Part shown: positions 47,766 to 61,065 of the stretch, in pieces
How positions within the stretch are numbered: position 1 is the stretch's first letter
How the letters are laid out: every line of letters begins with the position of its first letter
NCBI RefSeq assembly: GCF_051014685.1
Contig: NW_027478485.1
Location: 682,001-746,000 of the forward strand
Reading direction: 5' to 3'
Length of the DNA: 64,000 nt
Source of the DNA: Ptiloglossa arizonensis
Taxonomy: Eukaryota; Arthropoda; Insecta; Hymenoptera; Colletidae
The notes under the pieces: model-generated
Seen by the model: only the letters and a program-made list of their open reading frames with translations
Told to the model about the DNA's origin: nothing
The model's database searches: none
Position numbers and translations under genes: made by a program

Positions 47766-49865
47766 TTTCTCAATCGTTTCTTACCTCCAAACTGCCATAT
47801 CTCGCGAACGGATTGACCAATCCGCAAAATTTCTGTTGCATCTGAAAGTAGAAACTCGCCCGATTACAACGGTATGAGTACTTTTCCCCTAGGCCGTTCT
47901 AGTTATTCATTTCGAGCATGAGAACTGCGAAAATTTTGAGTTTCTCAAGCGTTTCTTACATCCAAACTGCCATATCTCTCGAACGGATTGACCAATCCGC
48001 ACAATTTCTGTTGCATCTGAAAGTAGAAACTCGCCAGATTACAACGGTATGCGCACTTTTCCCCTAGGCCGTTCTAGTTATTCGTTTCGAGCATCAGAAC
48101 TGCGAAAATTTTGAGTTTCTCAAGCATTTCTTACCTCCAAACTGCCATATCTCTCGAACGGATTGACCAATCCGCAAAATTTCTGTTGCTTCTGAAAGTA
48201 GAAACTCGCCCGATTACAACGGTATGCGCACTTTTCCCCTAGGCCGTCCTAGTTATTCGTTTCGAGAATCAGAACTGCAAAAATTTTGAGTTTCTCAAGC
48301 GTTTCTTACCTCCAAACTGCCATATCTCGCGAACGGATTGACCAATCCGCAAAATTTCTGTTGCATCTGAAAGTAGAAACACGCCCGATTACAACGGTAT
48401 GCGTACTTTTCCCCTAGGCCGTTCTAGTTACACGTTTCGAGCATCAGAACTGCGAAAATTTTGAGTTTCTCAAGCGTTTCTTATCTCCAAACTGCCATAT
48501 CTCGCGAACGGATTGATCAATCCGCAAAATTTCTGTTGCATGTGAAAGTAGAAACACGCCCGATTACAACGGCATGCGCACTTTACCCCTAGGCCGTTCT
48601 AGTTGTTCGTGTCGAGCATCAGAACTGCGCAAATTTTGAGTTTCTCAAGCGTTTCTTACCTCCAAACTGCCATATCTCGCGAACGGATTGACCAATCCGC
48701 AAAATTTCTGTTGCACCTGAAAGTAGAAACTCGCCCCATTATAACGGTATGCGTACTTTTCCCCTAGGCCGTTCTAGTTATTCGTTTCGAGCATCAGAAC
48801 GGCGAAAATTTTGAGTTTCTCAAGCGTTTCTTACGTCCAAACTGCCATATCTCGCGAACGGATTGATCAATCCGCAAAATTTCTGTTGCATGTGAAAGTA
48901 GAAACACGCCCGATTACAACGGCATGCGCACTTTACCCCTAGGCCGTCCTAGTTGTTCGTGTCGAGCATCAGAACTGCGCAAATTTTGAGTTTCTCAAGC
49001 GTTTCTTACGTCCAAACTGCCATATTTCGCGAACGGATTGACCAATCCGCAAAATTTCTGTTGCATCTGGAAGTAGAAACTCGCCCGATTACAACGCTAT
49101 GCGCACTTTTCCCCTAGGCGGTTCTAGTTATTCGTTTCGAGCATCAGAACTGCGAAAATTTTGAGTTTCTGAAGCGTTTCTTACCTCCAAACTGCCATAT
49201 CTCGCGAACGGATAGACCAATCCGCAAAATTTCTGTTGCATCTGAAAGTAGAAACTCGCCCGATTACAACGGTATGTGTAGTTTTCCCCTAGGTCGTTCC
49301 AGTTATTCGTTTCGAGAATCAGAACTGCGAAAATTTTGAGTTTCTCAAGCGTTTCTTACCTCCAAACTGCCATATCTCGCGAACGGATTGACCAATCCGC
49401 AAAATTTCTGTTGCATCTGAAAGTAGAAACACGCCCGATTACAACGGTATGCGTACTTTTCCCCTAGGCCGTTCTAGTTACACGTTTCGAGCATCAGAAC
49501 TGCGAAAATTTTGAGTTTCTCAAGCGTTTCTTATCTCCAAACTGCCATATCTCGCGAACGGATTGATCAATCCGCAAAATTTCTGTTGCATGTGAAAGTA
49601 GAAACACGCCCGATTACAACGGCATGCGCACTTTACCCCTAGGCCGTTCTAGTTGTTCGTGTCGAGCATCAGAACTGCGCAAATTTTGAGTTTCTCAAGC
49701 GTTTCTTACCTCCAAACTGCCATATCTCGCGAACGGATTGACCAATCCGCAAAATTTCTGTTGCACCTGAAAGTAGCAACTCGCCCCATTATAACGGTAT
49801 GCGTACTTTTCCCCTAGGCCGTTCTAGTTATTCGTTTCGAGCATCAGAACGGCGAAAATTTTGAG
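47766..49865 (+). repeat. Twenty-one-monomer unit, copy 3, internally shortened
   Basis: The first monomer matches 44092. The next, 47941, matches 45317 instead of 44267, so six monomers (44267-45316) are missing. The following eleven monomers keep the order of 45317-47241. The unit then ends in the hybrid at 49866. One private change is TAGGCCGTCCTAGTTG at about 48945. Confidence 0.9.
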
Positions 49866-50040
49866 TTTCTCAAGCGTTTCTTACGTCCAAACTGCCATAT
49901 CTCGCGAACGGACTGACCAATCCGCAAAATTTCTGTTGCATCTGAAAGTAGAAACTCGCCCGATTACAACGGTATGTGTAGTTTTCCCCTAGGTCGATCC
50001 AGTTATTCGTTTCGAGAATCAGAACTGCGAAAATTTTGAG
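49866..50040 (+). repeat. Hybrid monomer ending family C
   Basis: The left part is the GTCC class (as 47242) with a private GGACTGACC. The right part is the TGTGTAG/CTAGGTCG/CGAGAATCAG class (as 47591), with GTCGATCC. Two monomers of the expected order (47242 right to 47591 left) are condensed away. The GGACTGACC left end recurs at 51291 with a different right half. Confidence 0.78.
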
Positions 50041-52840
50041 TTTCTCAAGCGTTTCTTACCTCCAAACTGCCATATCTCGCGAACGGATTGACCAATCCGC
50101 AAAATTTCTGTTGCATCTGAAAGTAGAAGCACGCCCGATTACAACGGTATGCGTACTTTTCCCCTAGGCCGTTCTAGTTACACGTTTCGAGCATCAGAAC
50201 TGCGAAAATTTTGAGTTTCTCAAGCGTTTCTTATCTCCAAACTGCCATATCTCGCGAACGGATTCATCAATCCGCAAGATTTCTGTTGCATGTGAAAGTA
50301 GAAACACGCCCGATTACAACGGTATGCGCACTTTTCCCCTAGGCCGTTCTAGTTATTCGTGTCGAGCATCAGAACTGCGAAAATTTTGAGTTTCCCAAGC
50401 GTTTCTTACCTCCAAACTGCCATATCCCGCGAACGGATTGACCAATCCGCAAAATTTCTGTTGCATCTGGAAGTAGAAACTCGCCCGATTACAACGGTAT
50501 GCGCACTTTTCCCCTAGGCGGTTCTAGTTATTCGTTTCGAGCATCAGAACTGCGAAAATTTTGAGTTTCTCAAGCGTTTCTTACCTCCAAACTGCCATAT
50601 CTCGCGAACGGATTGACCAATCCGCAAAATTTCTGTTGCATCTGAAAGTAGAAACACGCCCGATTACAACGGTATGCGTACTTTTCCCCTAGGCCGTTCT
50701 AGTTACACGTTTCGAGCATCAGAACTGCGAAAATTTTGAGTTTCTCAAGCGTTTCTTACCTCCAACCTCTCATATCTCGCGAACGGATTGACCAATCCGC
50801 AAAATTTCTGTTGCATCTGAAAGCAGAAACTCGCCCGATTATAACGGTATGCGTACTTTTCCCCTAGGCCGTTCTAGTTACACGTTTCGAGCATCAGAAC
50901 TGCGAAAATTTTGAGTTTCTCAAGCGTTTCTTATCTCCAAACTGCCATATCTCGCGAACGGATTCATCAATCCGCAAAATTTCTGTTGCATGTGAAAGTA
51001 GAAACACGCCCGATTACAACGGCATGCGCACTTTACCCCTAGGCCGTTCTAGTTGTTCGTGTCGAGCATCAGAACTGCGCAAATTTTGAGTTTCTCAAGC
51101 GTTTCTTACCTCCAAACTGCCATATCTCGCGAACGGATTGACCAATCCGCAAAATTTCTGTTGCACCTGAAAGTAGAAACTCGCCCGATTATAACGGTAT
51201 GCGTACTTTTCCCCTAGGCCGTTCTAGTTATTCGTTTCGAGCATCAGAACGGCGAAAGTTTTGAGTTTCTCAAGCGTTTCTTACGTCCAAACTGCCATAT
51301 CTCGCGAACGGACTGACCAATCCGCAAAATTTCTGTTGCATCTGAAAGTAGAAACTCGCCCGATTACAACGGTATGCGCACTTTTCCCCTAGGCCGTTCT
51401 AGTTATTCGTGTCGAGCATCAGAACTGCGAAAATTTTGAGTTTCCCAAGCGTTTCTTACCTCCAAACTGCCATATCCCGCGAACGGATTGACCAATCCGC
51501 AAAATTTCTGTTGCATCTGGAAGTAGAAACTCGCCCGATTACAACGGTATGCGCACTTTTCCCCTAGGCGGTTCTAGTTATTCGTTTCGAGAATCAGAAC
51601 TGCGAAAATTTTGAGTTTCTCAAGCGTTTCTTACCTCCAAACTGCCATATCTCGCGAACGGATTGACCAATCCGCAAAATTTCTGTTGCATCTGAAAGTA
51701 GAAACACGCCCGATTACAACGGTATGCGCACTTTTCCCCTAGGCGGTTCTAGTTATTCGTTTCGCGCATCAGAACTGCGAAAATTTTGAGTTTCTCAAGC
51801 GTTTCTTACCACCAAACTGCCATATCTCGCGAACGGTTTGATCAATCCGCAAAATTTCTGTTGCATCTGAAAGTAGAAACTCGCTCGATTATAACGGTAT
51901 GTTTAGTTTTCCCCTAGGCCGTTCTAGTTATTCGTTTCGCGCATCAGAACTGCGAAAATTTTGAGTTTCTCAAGCGTTTCTTACCTCCAAACTGCCATAT
52001 CTCGCGAACGGTTTGATCAATCCGCAAAATTTCTGTTGCATCTGAAAGTAGAAACTCGCCCGATTATAACGGTATGCGTACTTTTCCCCTAGGCCGTTCT
52101 AGTTATTCGTTTCGAGCATCAGAACGGCGAAAATTTTGAGTTTCTCAAGCGTTTCTTACGTCCAAACTGCCATATCTCGCGAACGGATTGACCAATCCGC
52201 AAAATTTCTGTTGCATCTGGAAGTAGAAACTCGCCCGATTACAACGGTATGCGCACTTTTCCCCTAGGCGGTTCTAGTTATTCGTTTCGCGCATCAGAAC
52301 TGCGAAAATTTTGAGTTTCTCAAGCGTTTCTTACCACCAAACTGCCATATCTCGCGAACGGTTTGATCAATCCGCAAAATTTCTGTTGCATCTGAAAGTA
52401 GAAACTCGCTCGATTATAACGGTATGTTTAGTTTTCCCCTAGGCCGTTCTAGTTATTCGTTTCGTGCATCAGAACTGCGAAAATTTTGAGTTTCTCAAGC
52501 GTTTCTTACCTCCAAACTGCCATATCTCGCGAACGGTTTGATCAATCCGCAAAATTTCTGTTGCATCTGAAAGTAGAAACTCGCTCGATTATAACGGTAT
52601 GTTTAGTTTTCCCCTAGGCCGTTCCAGTTACTCGTTTCGAGCATCAGAACTGCGAAAATTTTGAGTTTCTCAAGCGTTTCTTATCTCCAAACTGCCATAT
52701 CTCGCGAACGGATTGATCAATCCACAAAATTTCTGTTGCATCTGAAAGTAGAAACCCGCCCGATTACAACGGTATTCGCACTTTTCCCCTAGGCCGTTCT
52801 AGTTATTCGTTTCGGGCATCAGAACTGCGAAAATGTTGAG
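50041..52840 (+). repeat. Transitional patchwork with short-period duplications
   Basis: Sixteen monomers mixing family C classes (ACGGCATGCGC at 50916) with family A classes. Two local duplications are visible: TTTCCCAAGCG with ATCCCGCG and CTGGAAG at 50391 and 51441 (offset 1050 bp, six monomers), and ACCACCAAACTG with TGTTTAG at 51791 and 52316 (offset 525 bp, three monomers). The stretch 52141-52840 resembles 39017-39541 and leads into a further copy of the 14-mer start. Confidence 0.85.
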
Positions 52841-53715
52841 TTTCTCAAGCGTTTCTTACATCCAAACGGCCATATCTCGCGAACAGATTGACCAATCCGC
52901 ATAATTTCTGTTGCATCTGAAAGTAGAAACTCGCCCGATTACAACGGTATGCGTACTTCTCCCCTAGGCCGTTCTAGTCATTCGTTTCGAGCATCAGAAC
53001 TGCGAAAATTTTGAGTTTTTCAAGCGTTTCTTATCCCCAAACTGCCATATCTCGCGAACGGATTGATCAATCCGCAAAATTTCTGGTGCATCTGATAGTA
53101 GAAACTCGCCCGATTACAACGGTATGTGTAGTCTTCCCCTAGACCGTTCCAGTTATTCGTTTCGAGCATCAGAACTGCGAAAATTTTGAGTTTCTCAAGC
53201 GTTTCTTACCTCCAAACTGCCATATCTCGTGAACGGATGAACCAATCCGCAAAATTTCTGTTGCATCTGAAAGTAAAAACTCGATCGATTACAACGGTAT
53301 GCGTACTTTTCCCCTAGGCCGTTCTAGTTACTCGTTTCGAGCATCAGAACTGCGAAAATTTTGAGTTTCTGAAGCGTTTCTTACCTCCAAACTGCCATAT
53401 CTCGCGAACGGATAGACCAATCCGCAAAATTTCTGTTGCATCTGAAAGTAGAAACTCGCCCGATTACAACGGTATGTGTAGTTTTCCCCTAGGCCGTTCC
53501 AGCTATTCGTTTCGAGAATCAGAACTGCGAAAATTTTGAGTTTCTCAAGCGTTTCTTACCTCCAAACTGCCATATCTCGCGAACGGATTGACCAATCCGC
53601 AAAATTTCTGTTGCATCTGAAAGTAGAAACACGCCCGATTACAACGGTATGCGTACTTTTCCCCTAGGCCGTTCTAGTTACACGTTTCGAGCATCAGAAC
53701 TGCGAAAATTTTGAG
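52841..53715 (+). repeat. Third copy of the start of the 14-monomer unit
   Basis: Five monomers match 37092-37966 and 39542-40416, including the rare ATCTCGTGAACGG/AAAGTAAAAAC/CTCGATCGATT monomer at 53191 (here with GGATGAACC). It lies about 13.3 kb from copy 2. Its first monomer has ACAACGGTATG where the other two copies have AACAACGGTGTG, and the second has GAGTTTTTCAAG. Confidence 0.87.
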
Positions 53716-54415
53716 TTTCTCAAGCGTTTCTTACCTCCAAACTGCCATATCTCGCGAACGGATTGACCAATCCGCAAAATTTCTGTTGCATCTGAAAGTA
53801 GAAACTCGCCCGATTATAACGGTATGCGTACTTTTCCCCTAGGCCGTTCTAGTTATTCGTTTCGAGCATCAGAACGGCGAAAATTTTGAGTTTCTCAAGC
53901 GTTTCTTACGTCCAAACTGCCATATTTCGCGAACGGATTGACCAATCCGCAAAATTTCTGTTGCATCTGGAAGTAGAAACTCGCCCGATTACAACGCTAT
54001 GCGCACTTTTCCCCTAGGCGGTTCTAGTTATTCGTTTCGAGCATCAGAACTGCGAAAATTTTGAGTTTCTGAAGCGTTTCTTACCTCCAAACTGCCATAT
54101 CTCGCGAACGGATAGACCAATCCGCAAAATTTCTGTTGCATCTGAAAGTAGAAACTCGCCCGATTACAACGGTATGTGTAGTTTTCCCCTAGGTCGTTCC
54201 AGTTATTCGTTTCGAGAATCAGAACTGCGAAAATTTTGAGTTTCTCAAGCGTTTCTTACCTCCAAACTGCCATATCTCGCGAACGGATTGACCAATCCGC
54301 AAAATTTCTGTTGCATCTGAAAGTAGAAACACGCCCGATTACAACGGTATGCGTACTTTTCCCCTAGGCCGTTCTAGTTATTCGTTTCGAGCATCAGAAC
54401 TGCGAAAATTTTGAG
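53716..54415 (+). repeat. Four monomers linking to family D
   Basis: A GTATGCGTAC/GAACGGCG monomer, the ATTTCGCG/ACAACGCTATG monomer, the CTGAAGCG/CTAGGTCG monomer and an ACACG monomer ending TTATTCG. The middle two are family C classes (as 42692 and 42867), so C-type sequence persists on both sides of the 14-mer copy. Confidence 0.82.
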
Positions 54416-56690
54416 TTTCTCGAGCGTTTCTTACCTCCAAACTGCCATATCTCGCGAACGGATTGATCAATCCCCAAAATTTCTGTTGCATCTGAAAGTT
54501 GAAACTCGCCCGATTACAACGGTAGGTGTAGTTTTCCCCTAGGCCGTTCTAGTTATTCATTTGGAGCATGAGAACTGCGAAAATTTTGAGTTTCTCAAGC
54601 GTTTCTTACCTCCAAACTGCCATATCTCGCGAACGGATTGACCAATCCGCAAAATTTCTGTTGCTTCTGAAAGTAGAAACTCGCCCGATTACAACGGTAT
54701 GCGCACTTTTCCCCTAGGCCGTTCTAGTTATTCATTTCGAGCATCAGAACTGCGAAAATGTTGAGTTTCTCAAGCGTTTCTTACATCCAAACGGCCATAT
54801 TTCGCGAACAGATTGACCAATCCGCATAATTTCTGTTGCATCTGAAAGTAGAAACTCGCCCGATTACAACGGTATGCGCACTTTTCCCCTAGGCCGTTCT
54901 AGTTATTCGTTTCGAGCATCAGAACTGCGAAAATTTTGAGTTTCTCAAGCGTTTCTTACCTCCAAACTGCCATATCTCGCGATCGGATTGACCAATCCGC
55001 AAAATTTCTGTTGCTTCTGAAAGTAGAAACTCGCCCGATTACAACGGTATGCGCACTTTTCCCCTTGGCCGTTCCAGTTATTCGTGTCGAGCATCAGAAC
55101 TGCGAAAATTTTGAGTTTCTCGAGCGTTTCTTACCTCCAAACTGCCATATCTCGCGAACGGATTGATCAATCCGCAAAATTTCTGTTGCATCTGAAAGTA
55201 GAAACTCGCCCGATTACAACGGTAGGTGTAGTTTTCCCCTAGGCCGTTCTAGTTATTCATTTCGAGCAAGAGAACTGCGAAAATTTTGAGTTTCTCAAGC
55301 GTTTCTTACCTCCAAACTGCCATATCTCGCGAACGGATTGACCAATCCGCAAAATTTCTGTTGCTTCTGAAAGTAGAAACTCGCCCGATTACAACGGTAT
55401 GCGCACTTTTCCCCTTGGCAGTTCTAGTTATTCGTGTCGAGCATCAGATCTGCGAAAATTTTGAGTTTCTCGAGCGTTTCTTACCTCCAAACTGCCATAT
55501 CTCGCGAACGGATTGATCAATCCCCAAAATTTCTGTTGCATCTGAAAGTAGAAACTCGCCCGATTACAACGGTAGGTGTAGTTTTCCCCTAGGCCGTTCT
55601 AGTTATTCATTTGGAGCATGAGAACTGCGAAAATTTTGAGTTTCTCAAGCGTTTCTTACCTCCAAACTGCCATATCTCGCGAACGGATTGACCAATCCGC
55701 AAAATTTCTGTTGCTTCTGAAAGTAGAAACTCGCCCGATTACAACGGTATGCGCACTTTTCCCCTAGGCCGTTCTAGTTATTCATTTCGAGCATCAGAAC
55801 TGCGAAAATGTTGAGTTTCTCAAGCGTTTCTTACATCCAAACGGCCATATTTCGCGAACAGATTGACCAATCCGCATAATTTCTGTTGCATCTGAAAGTA
55901 GAAACTCGCCCGATTACAACGGTATGCGTACTTCTCCCCTAGGCCGTTCTAGTCATTCGTTTCGAGCATCAGAACTGCGAAAATTTTGAGTTTCTCAAGC
56001 GTTTCTTATCTCCAAACTGCCATATCTCGCGAACGGATTGATCAATCCGCAAAATTTCTGTTGCATCTGAAAGTAGAAACTCGCCCGATTACAACGGTAT
56101 GCGCACTTTTCCCCTAGGCCGTTCTAGTTACTCGTTTCTAGCATCAGAACTGCGAAAATGTTGAGTTTCTCAAGCGTTTCTTACATTCAAACGGCCATAT
56201 TTCGCGAACAGATTGACCAATCCGCATAATTTCTGTTGCATCTGAAAGTAGAAACTCGCCCGATTACAACGGTATGCGTACTTCTCCCCTAGGCCGTTCT
56301 AGTCATTCGTTTCGAGCATCAGAACTGCGAAAATTTTGAGTTTCTAAAGTGTTTCTTATCTCCAAACTGCCATATCTCGCGAATGGATTGATCAATCCGC
56401 AAAATTTCTGTTGCATCTGAAAGTAGAAACTCGCCCGATTACAACGGTATGCGTACTTCTCCCCTAGGCCGTTCTAGTCATTCGTTTCGAGCATCAGAAC
56501 TGCGAAAATTTTGAGTTTCTCAAGCGTTTCTTACCTCCAAACTGCCATACCTCGCGAACGGATTGACCAATCCGCAAAATTTCTGTTGCATCTGAAAGTA
56601 GAAACACGCCCGATTACAACGGTATGCGTACTTTTCCCCTAGGCCGTTCTAGTTATTCGTTTCGAGCATCAGAACTGCGAAAATTTTGAG
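54416..56690 (+). repeat. Thirteen-monomer higher-order unit, copy 1 (family D)
   Basis: A 2275-bp unit tandemly repeated from 56691. Markers: TTTCTCGAGCG with AATCCCCAAAA and GGTAGGTGTAG (54416, again at 55466), CGCGATCGGATTG (54941), GCAAGAGAACTG (55116), CAGATCTGCG (55291), ATTTCGCGAACAG with CATAATT (54766, 55816, 56166) and CTAAAGTGTTTC with GAATGG (56341). 54416-54940 and 55466-55990 are similar at a 1050-bp offset, so the 13-mer contains an older six-monomer duplication. Confidence 0.93.
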
Positions 56691-58790
56691 TTTCTCGAGC
56701 GTTTCTTACCTCCAAACTGCCATATCTCGCGAACGGATTGATCAATCCCCAAAATTTCTGTTGCATCTGAAAGTTGAAACTCGCCCGATTACAACGGTAG
56801 GTGTAGTTTTCCCCTAGGCCGTTCTAGTTATTCATTTGGAGCATGAGAACTGCGAAAATTTTGAGTTTCTCAAGCGTTTCTTACCTCCAAACTGCCATAT
56901 CTCGCGAACGGATTGACCAATCCGCAAAATTTCTGTTGCTTCTGAAAGTAGAAACTCGCCCGATTACAACGGTATGCGCACTTTTCCCCTAGGCCGTTCT
57001 AGTTATTCATTTCGAGCATCAGAACTGCGAAAATGTTGAGTTTCTCAAGCGTTTCTTACATCCAAACGGCCATATTTCGCGAACAGATTGACCAATCCGC
57101 ATAATTTCTGTTGCATCTGAAAGTAGAAACTCGCCCGATTACAACGGTATGCGCACTTTTCCCCTAGGCCGTTCTAGTTATTCGTTTCGAGCATCAGAAC
57201 TGCGAAAATTTTGAGTTTCTCAAGCGTTTCTTACCTCCAAACTGCCATATCTCGCGATCGGATTGACCAATCCGCAAAATTTCTGTTGCTTCTGAAAGTA
57301 GAAACTCGCCCGATTACAACGGTATGCGCACTTTTCCCCTTGGCCGTTCCAGTTATTCGTGTCGAGCATCAGAACTGCGAAAATTTTGAGTTTCTCGAGC
57401 GTTTCTTACCTCCAAACTGCCATATCTCGCGAACGGATTGATCAATCCGCAAAATTTCTGTTGCATCTGAAAGTAGAAACTCGCCCGATTACAACGGTAG
57501 GTGTAGTTTTCCCCTAGGCCGTTCTAGTTATTCATTTCGAGCAAGAGAACTGCGAAAATTTTGAGTTTCTCAAGCGTTTCTTACCTCCAAACTGCCATAT
57601 CTCGCGAACGGATTGACCAATCCGCAAAATTTCTGTTGCTTCTGAAAGTAGAAACTCGCCCGATTACAACGGTATGCGCACTTTTCCCCTTGGCAGTTCT
57701 AGTTATTCGTGTCGAGCATCAGATCTGCGAAAATTTTGAGTTTCTCGAGCGTTTCTTACCTCCAAACTGCCATATCTCGCGAACGGATTGATCAATCCCC
57801 AAAATTTCTGTTGCATCTGAAAGTAGAAACTCGCCCGATTACAACGGTAGGTGTAGTTTTCCCCTAGGCCGTTCTAGTTATTCATTTGGAGCATGAGAAC
57901 TGCGAAAATTTTGAGTTTCTCAAGCGTTTCTTACCTCCAAACTGCCATATCTCGCGAACGGATTGACCAATCCGCAAAATTTCTGTTGCTTCTGAAAGTA
58001 GAAACTCGCCCGATTACAACGGTATGCGCACTTTTCCCCTAGGCCGTTCTAGTTATTCATTTCGAGCATCAGAACTGCGAAAATGTTGAGTTTCTCAAGC
58101 GTTTCTTACATCCAAACGGCCATATTTCGCGAACAGATTGACCAATCCGCATAATTTCTGTTGCATCTGAAAGTAGAAACTCGCCCGATTACAACGGTAT
58201 GCGTACTTCTCCCCTAGGCCGTTCTAGTCATTCGTTTCGAGCATCAGAACTGCGAAAATTTTGAGTTTCTCAAGCGTTTCTTATCTCCAAACTGCCATAT
58301 CTCGCGAACGGATTGATCAATCCGCAAAATTTCTGTTGCATCTGAAAGTAGAAACTCGCCCGATTACAACGGTATGCGCACTTTTCCCCTAGGCCGTTCT
58401 AGTTACTCGTTTCTAGCATCAGAACTGCGAAAATGTTGAGTTTCTCAAGCGTTTCTTACATTCAAACGGCCATATTTCGCGAACAGATTGACCAATCCGC
58501 ATAATTTCTGTTGCATCTGAAAGTAGAAACTCGCCCGATTACAACGGTATGCGTACTTCTCCCCTAGGCCGTTCTAGTCATTCGTTTCGAGCATCAGAAC
58601 TGCGAAAATTTTGAGTTTCTAAAGTGTTTCTTATCTCCAAACTGCCATATCTCGCGAATGGATTGATCAATCCGCAAAATTTCTGTTGCATCTGAAAGTA
58701 GAAACTCGCCCGATTACAACGGTATGCGTACTTCTCCCCTAGGCCGTTCTAGTCATTCGTTTCGAGCATCAGAACTGCGAAAATTTTGAG
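56691..58790 (+). repeat. Thirteen-monomer unit, copy 2
   Basis: Twelve monomers match 54416-56515 with no difference noticed. The thirteenth (58791) starts like 56516 (CATACCTCGCGAACGG) but switches to GGATAGACC and CTCGCTCG/GTGTAATTTTC, where the next unit begins. The near-identity marks this as one of the youngest duplications in the window. Confidence 0.92.
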
Positions 58791-61065
58791 TTTCTCAAGC
58801 GTTTCTTACCTCCAAACTGCCATACCTCGCGAACGGATAGACCAATCCGCAAAATTTCTGTTGCATCTGAAAGTAGAAACTCGCTCGATTATAACGGTAT
58901 GTGTAATTTTCCCCTAGGCCGTTCCAGTTACTCGTTTCGAGCATCAGAACTGCGAAAATTTTGAGTTTCTCAAGCGTTTCTTACATCCAAACTGCCATAT
59001 CTCGCGAACGGATCGACCAATCCGCAAAACTTCTGTTGCTTCTGAAAGTAGAAACTCGCCCGATTACAACGGTATGCGCACTTTTCCCCTAGGCCGTTCT
59101 AGTTATTCATTTCGAGCATCAGAACTGCGAAAATTTTGAGTTTCTCAAGCGTTTCTTACATCCAAACGGCCATATCTCGCGAACGGATTGACCAATCCGC
59201 ATAATTTCTGTTCCATCTGAAAGTAGAAACACGCCCGATTACAACGGTATGCGTCCTTTTCCCCTAGGCCGTTCTAGTCATTCGTTTCGAGCATCAGAAC
59301 TGCGAAAATGTTGAGTTTCTCAAGCGTTTCTTACATCCAAACGGCCATATCTCGCGAACGGATCGACCAATCCGCAAAATTTCTGTTGCATCTGAAAGTA
59401 GAAACTCGCCCGATTACATCGGTATGCGTACATTTCCCCCAGGCCGTTCTAGTTATTCGTTTCGAGCTTCAGAACTGCGAAAATTTTGAGTTTCTCAAGC
59501 GTTTCTTAACTCCAAACTGCCACATCTCGCGAACGGATTGACCAATCCGCAAAATTTCTGTTGCATCTGAAAGTAGAAACTCGCCCGATTACAACGGTAT
59601 GTGTAGTTTTCCCCTAGACCGTTCCAGTTATTCGCTTCGTGCATCAGAACTGCGAAAATTTTGAGTTTCTCAAGCGTTTCTTACCTCCAAACTGCCATAT
59701 CTCGCGAACAGATTGACCAATCCGCAAAATTTCTGTTGCTTCTGAAAGTAGAAACTCGCCCGATTACAACGGCATGCGTACTTTTCCCCTACGCCGTTCT
59801 AGTTACTCGTTTCTAGCATCAGAACTGCGAAAATTTTGAGTTTCTCAAGCGTTTCTTACATCCAAACGGCCATATTTCGCGAACAGATTGACCAATCCGC
59901 AAAATTTCTGTTGCATCTGAAAGTAGAAACTCGCCCGATTACAACGGCATGCGTACTTTTCCCCTACGCCGTTCTAGTTACTCGTTTCTAGCATCAGGAC
60001 TGCGAAAATTTTGAGTTTCTCAAGCGTTTCTTACATCCAAACGGCCATATTTCGCGAACAGATTGACCAATCCGCATAATTTCTGTTGCATCTGAAAGTA
60101 GAAACTCGCCCGATTACAGCGGTATGCGTACTTCTCCCCTAGGCCGTTCTAGTCATTCGTTTCGAGCATCAGAACTGCGAAAATTTTGAGTTTCTAAAGT
60201 GTTTCTTATCTCCAAACTGCCATATCTCGCGAATGGATTGATCAATCCGCAAAATTTCTGTTGCATCTGAAAGTAGAAACTCGCCTGATTACAAAGGTAT
60301 GCGTACTTCTCCCCTAGGCCGTTCTAGTCATTCGTTTCGAGCATCAGAACTGCGAAAATGTTGAGTTTCTCAAGCGTTTCTTACTTCCATACTGCCATAT
60401 CTCGCGAACGGATCGACCAATCCGCAAAATTTCTGTTGCATCTGAAAGTAGAAACTCGCCCGATTACATCGGTATGCGTACATTTCCCCTAGGCCGTTCT
60501 AGTTATTCGTTTCGAGCTTCAGAGCTGCGAAAATTTTGAGTTTCTCAAGCGTTTCTTAACTCCAAACTGCCACATCTCGCGAACGGATTGACCAATCCGC
60601 AAAATTTCTGTTGCATCTGAAAGTAGAAACTCGCCCGATTACAACGGTATGTGTAGTTTTCCCCTAGACCGTTCCAGTTATTCGCTTCGTGCATCAGAAC
60701 TGCGAAAATTTTGAGTTTCTCAAGCGTTTCTTACCTCCAAACTGCCATATCTCGCGAACGGATTGACCAATCCGCAAAATTTCTGTTGCATTTGAAAGTA
60801 GAAACTCGCCCGATTACGACGGTATGCGCACTTTTCCCCTGGGCCGTTCTAGTTATTCGTTTCGAGCATCAGAACTGCGAAAATTTTGAGTTTCTATAGC
60901 GTTTCTTATCTCCAAACTGCCATATCTCGCGAACGGATTGACCAATCCGCAAAATTTCTGTTGCATCTGAAAGTAGAAACTCGCCCGATTACAACGGTAT
61001 GCGTACTTCTCCCCTAGGCCGTTCTAGTCATTCGTTTCGAGCATCAGAACTGCGAAAATTTTGAG
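58791..61065 (+). repeat. Thirteen-monomer unit of the last segment
   Basis: Order: CATACCTCG with GTGTAATTTTC; GGATCGACC with AAAACTTC; GTTCCATCTG with GCGTCCTTTT; ACATCGG with GAGCTTCAG; TTAACTCC with CCACATCTCG and TTCGCTTCGTGC; ACAGATTG with CCTACGCCG; ATTTCGCG with TCTAGCATCAGG; ACAGCGG; CTAAAGTG with CCTGATTAC; TTCCATACTG; TTAACTCC; GCATTTGAAAG with CGATTACGACGG; CTATAGCG. The same series restarts at 61066 with an insertion. Confidence 0.9.

Noticed and set aside
54936..57791. Series of 76-codon open frames starting with the peptide MSFSSVSY
   Set aside because: Each is a read-through of about 1.3 monomers from the TTGAGTTTCTC junction. Sequence changes follow DNA-level class variants rather than protein constraint.
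59308..59541. 77-codon frame with a true ATG, repeated at 61583
   Set aside because: The ATG comes from the AAAATGTT variant of the AAAATTTT tract. The rest is the same satellite frame, and the second copy is explained by the 2275-bp duplication.
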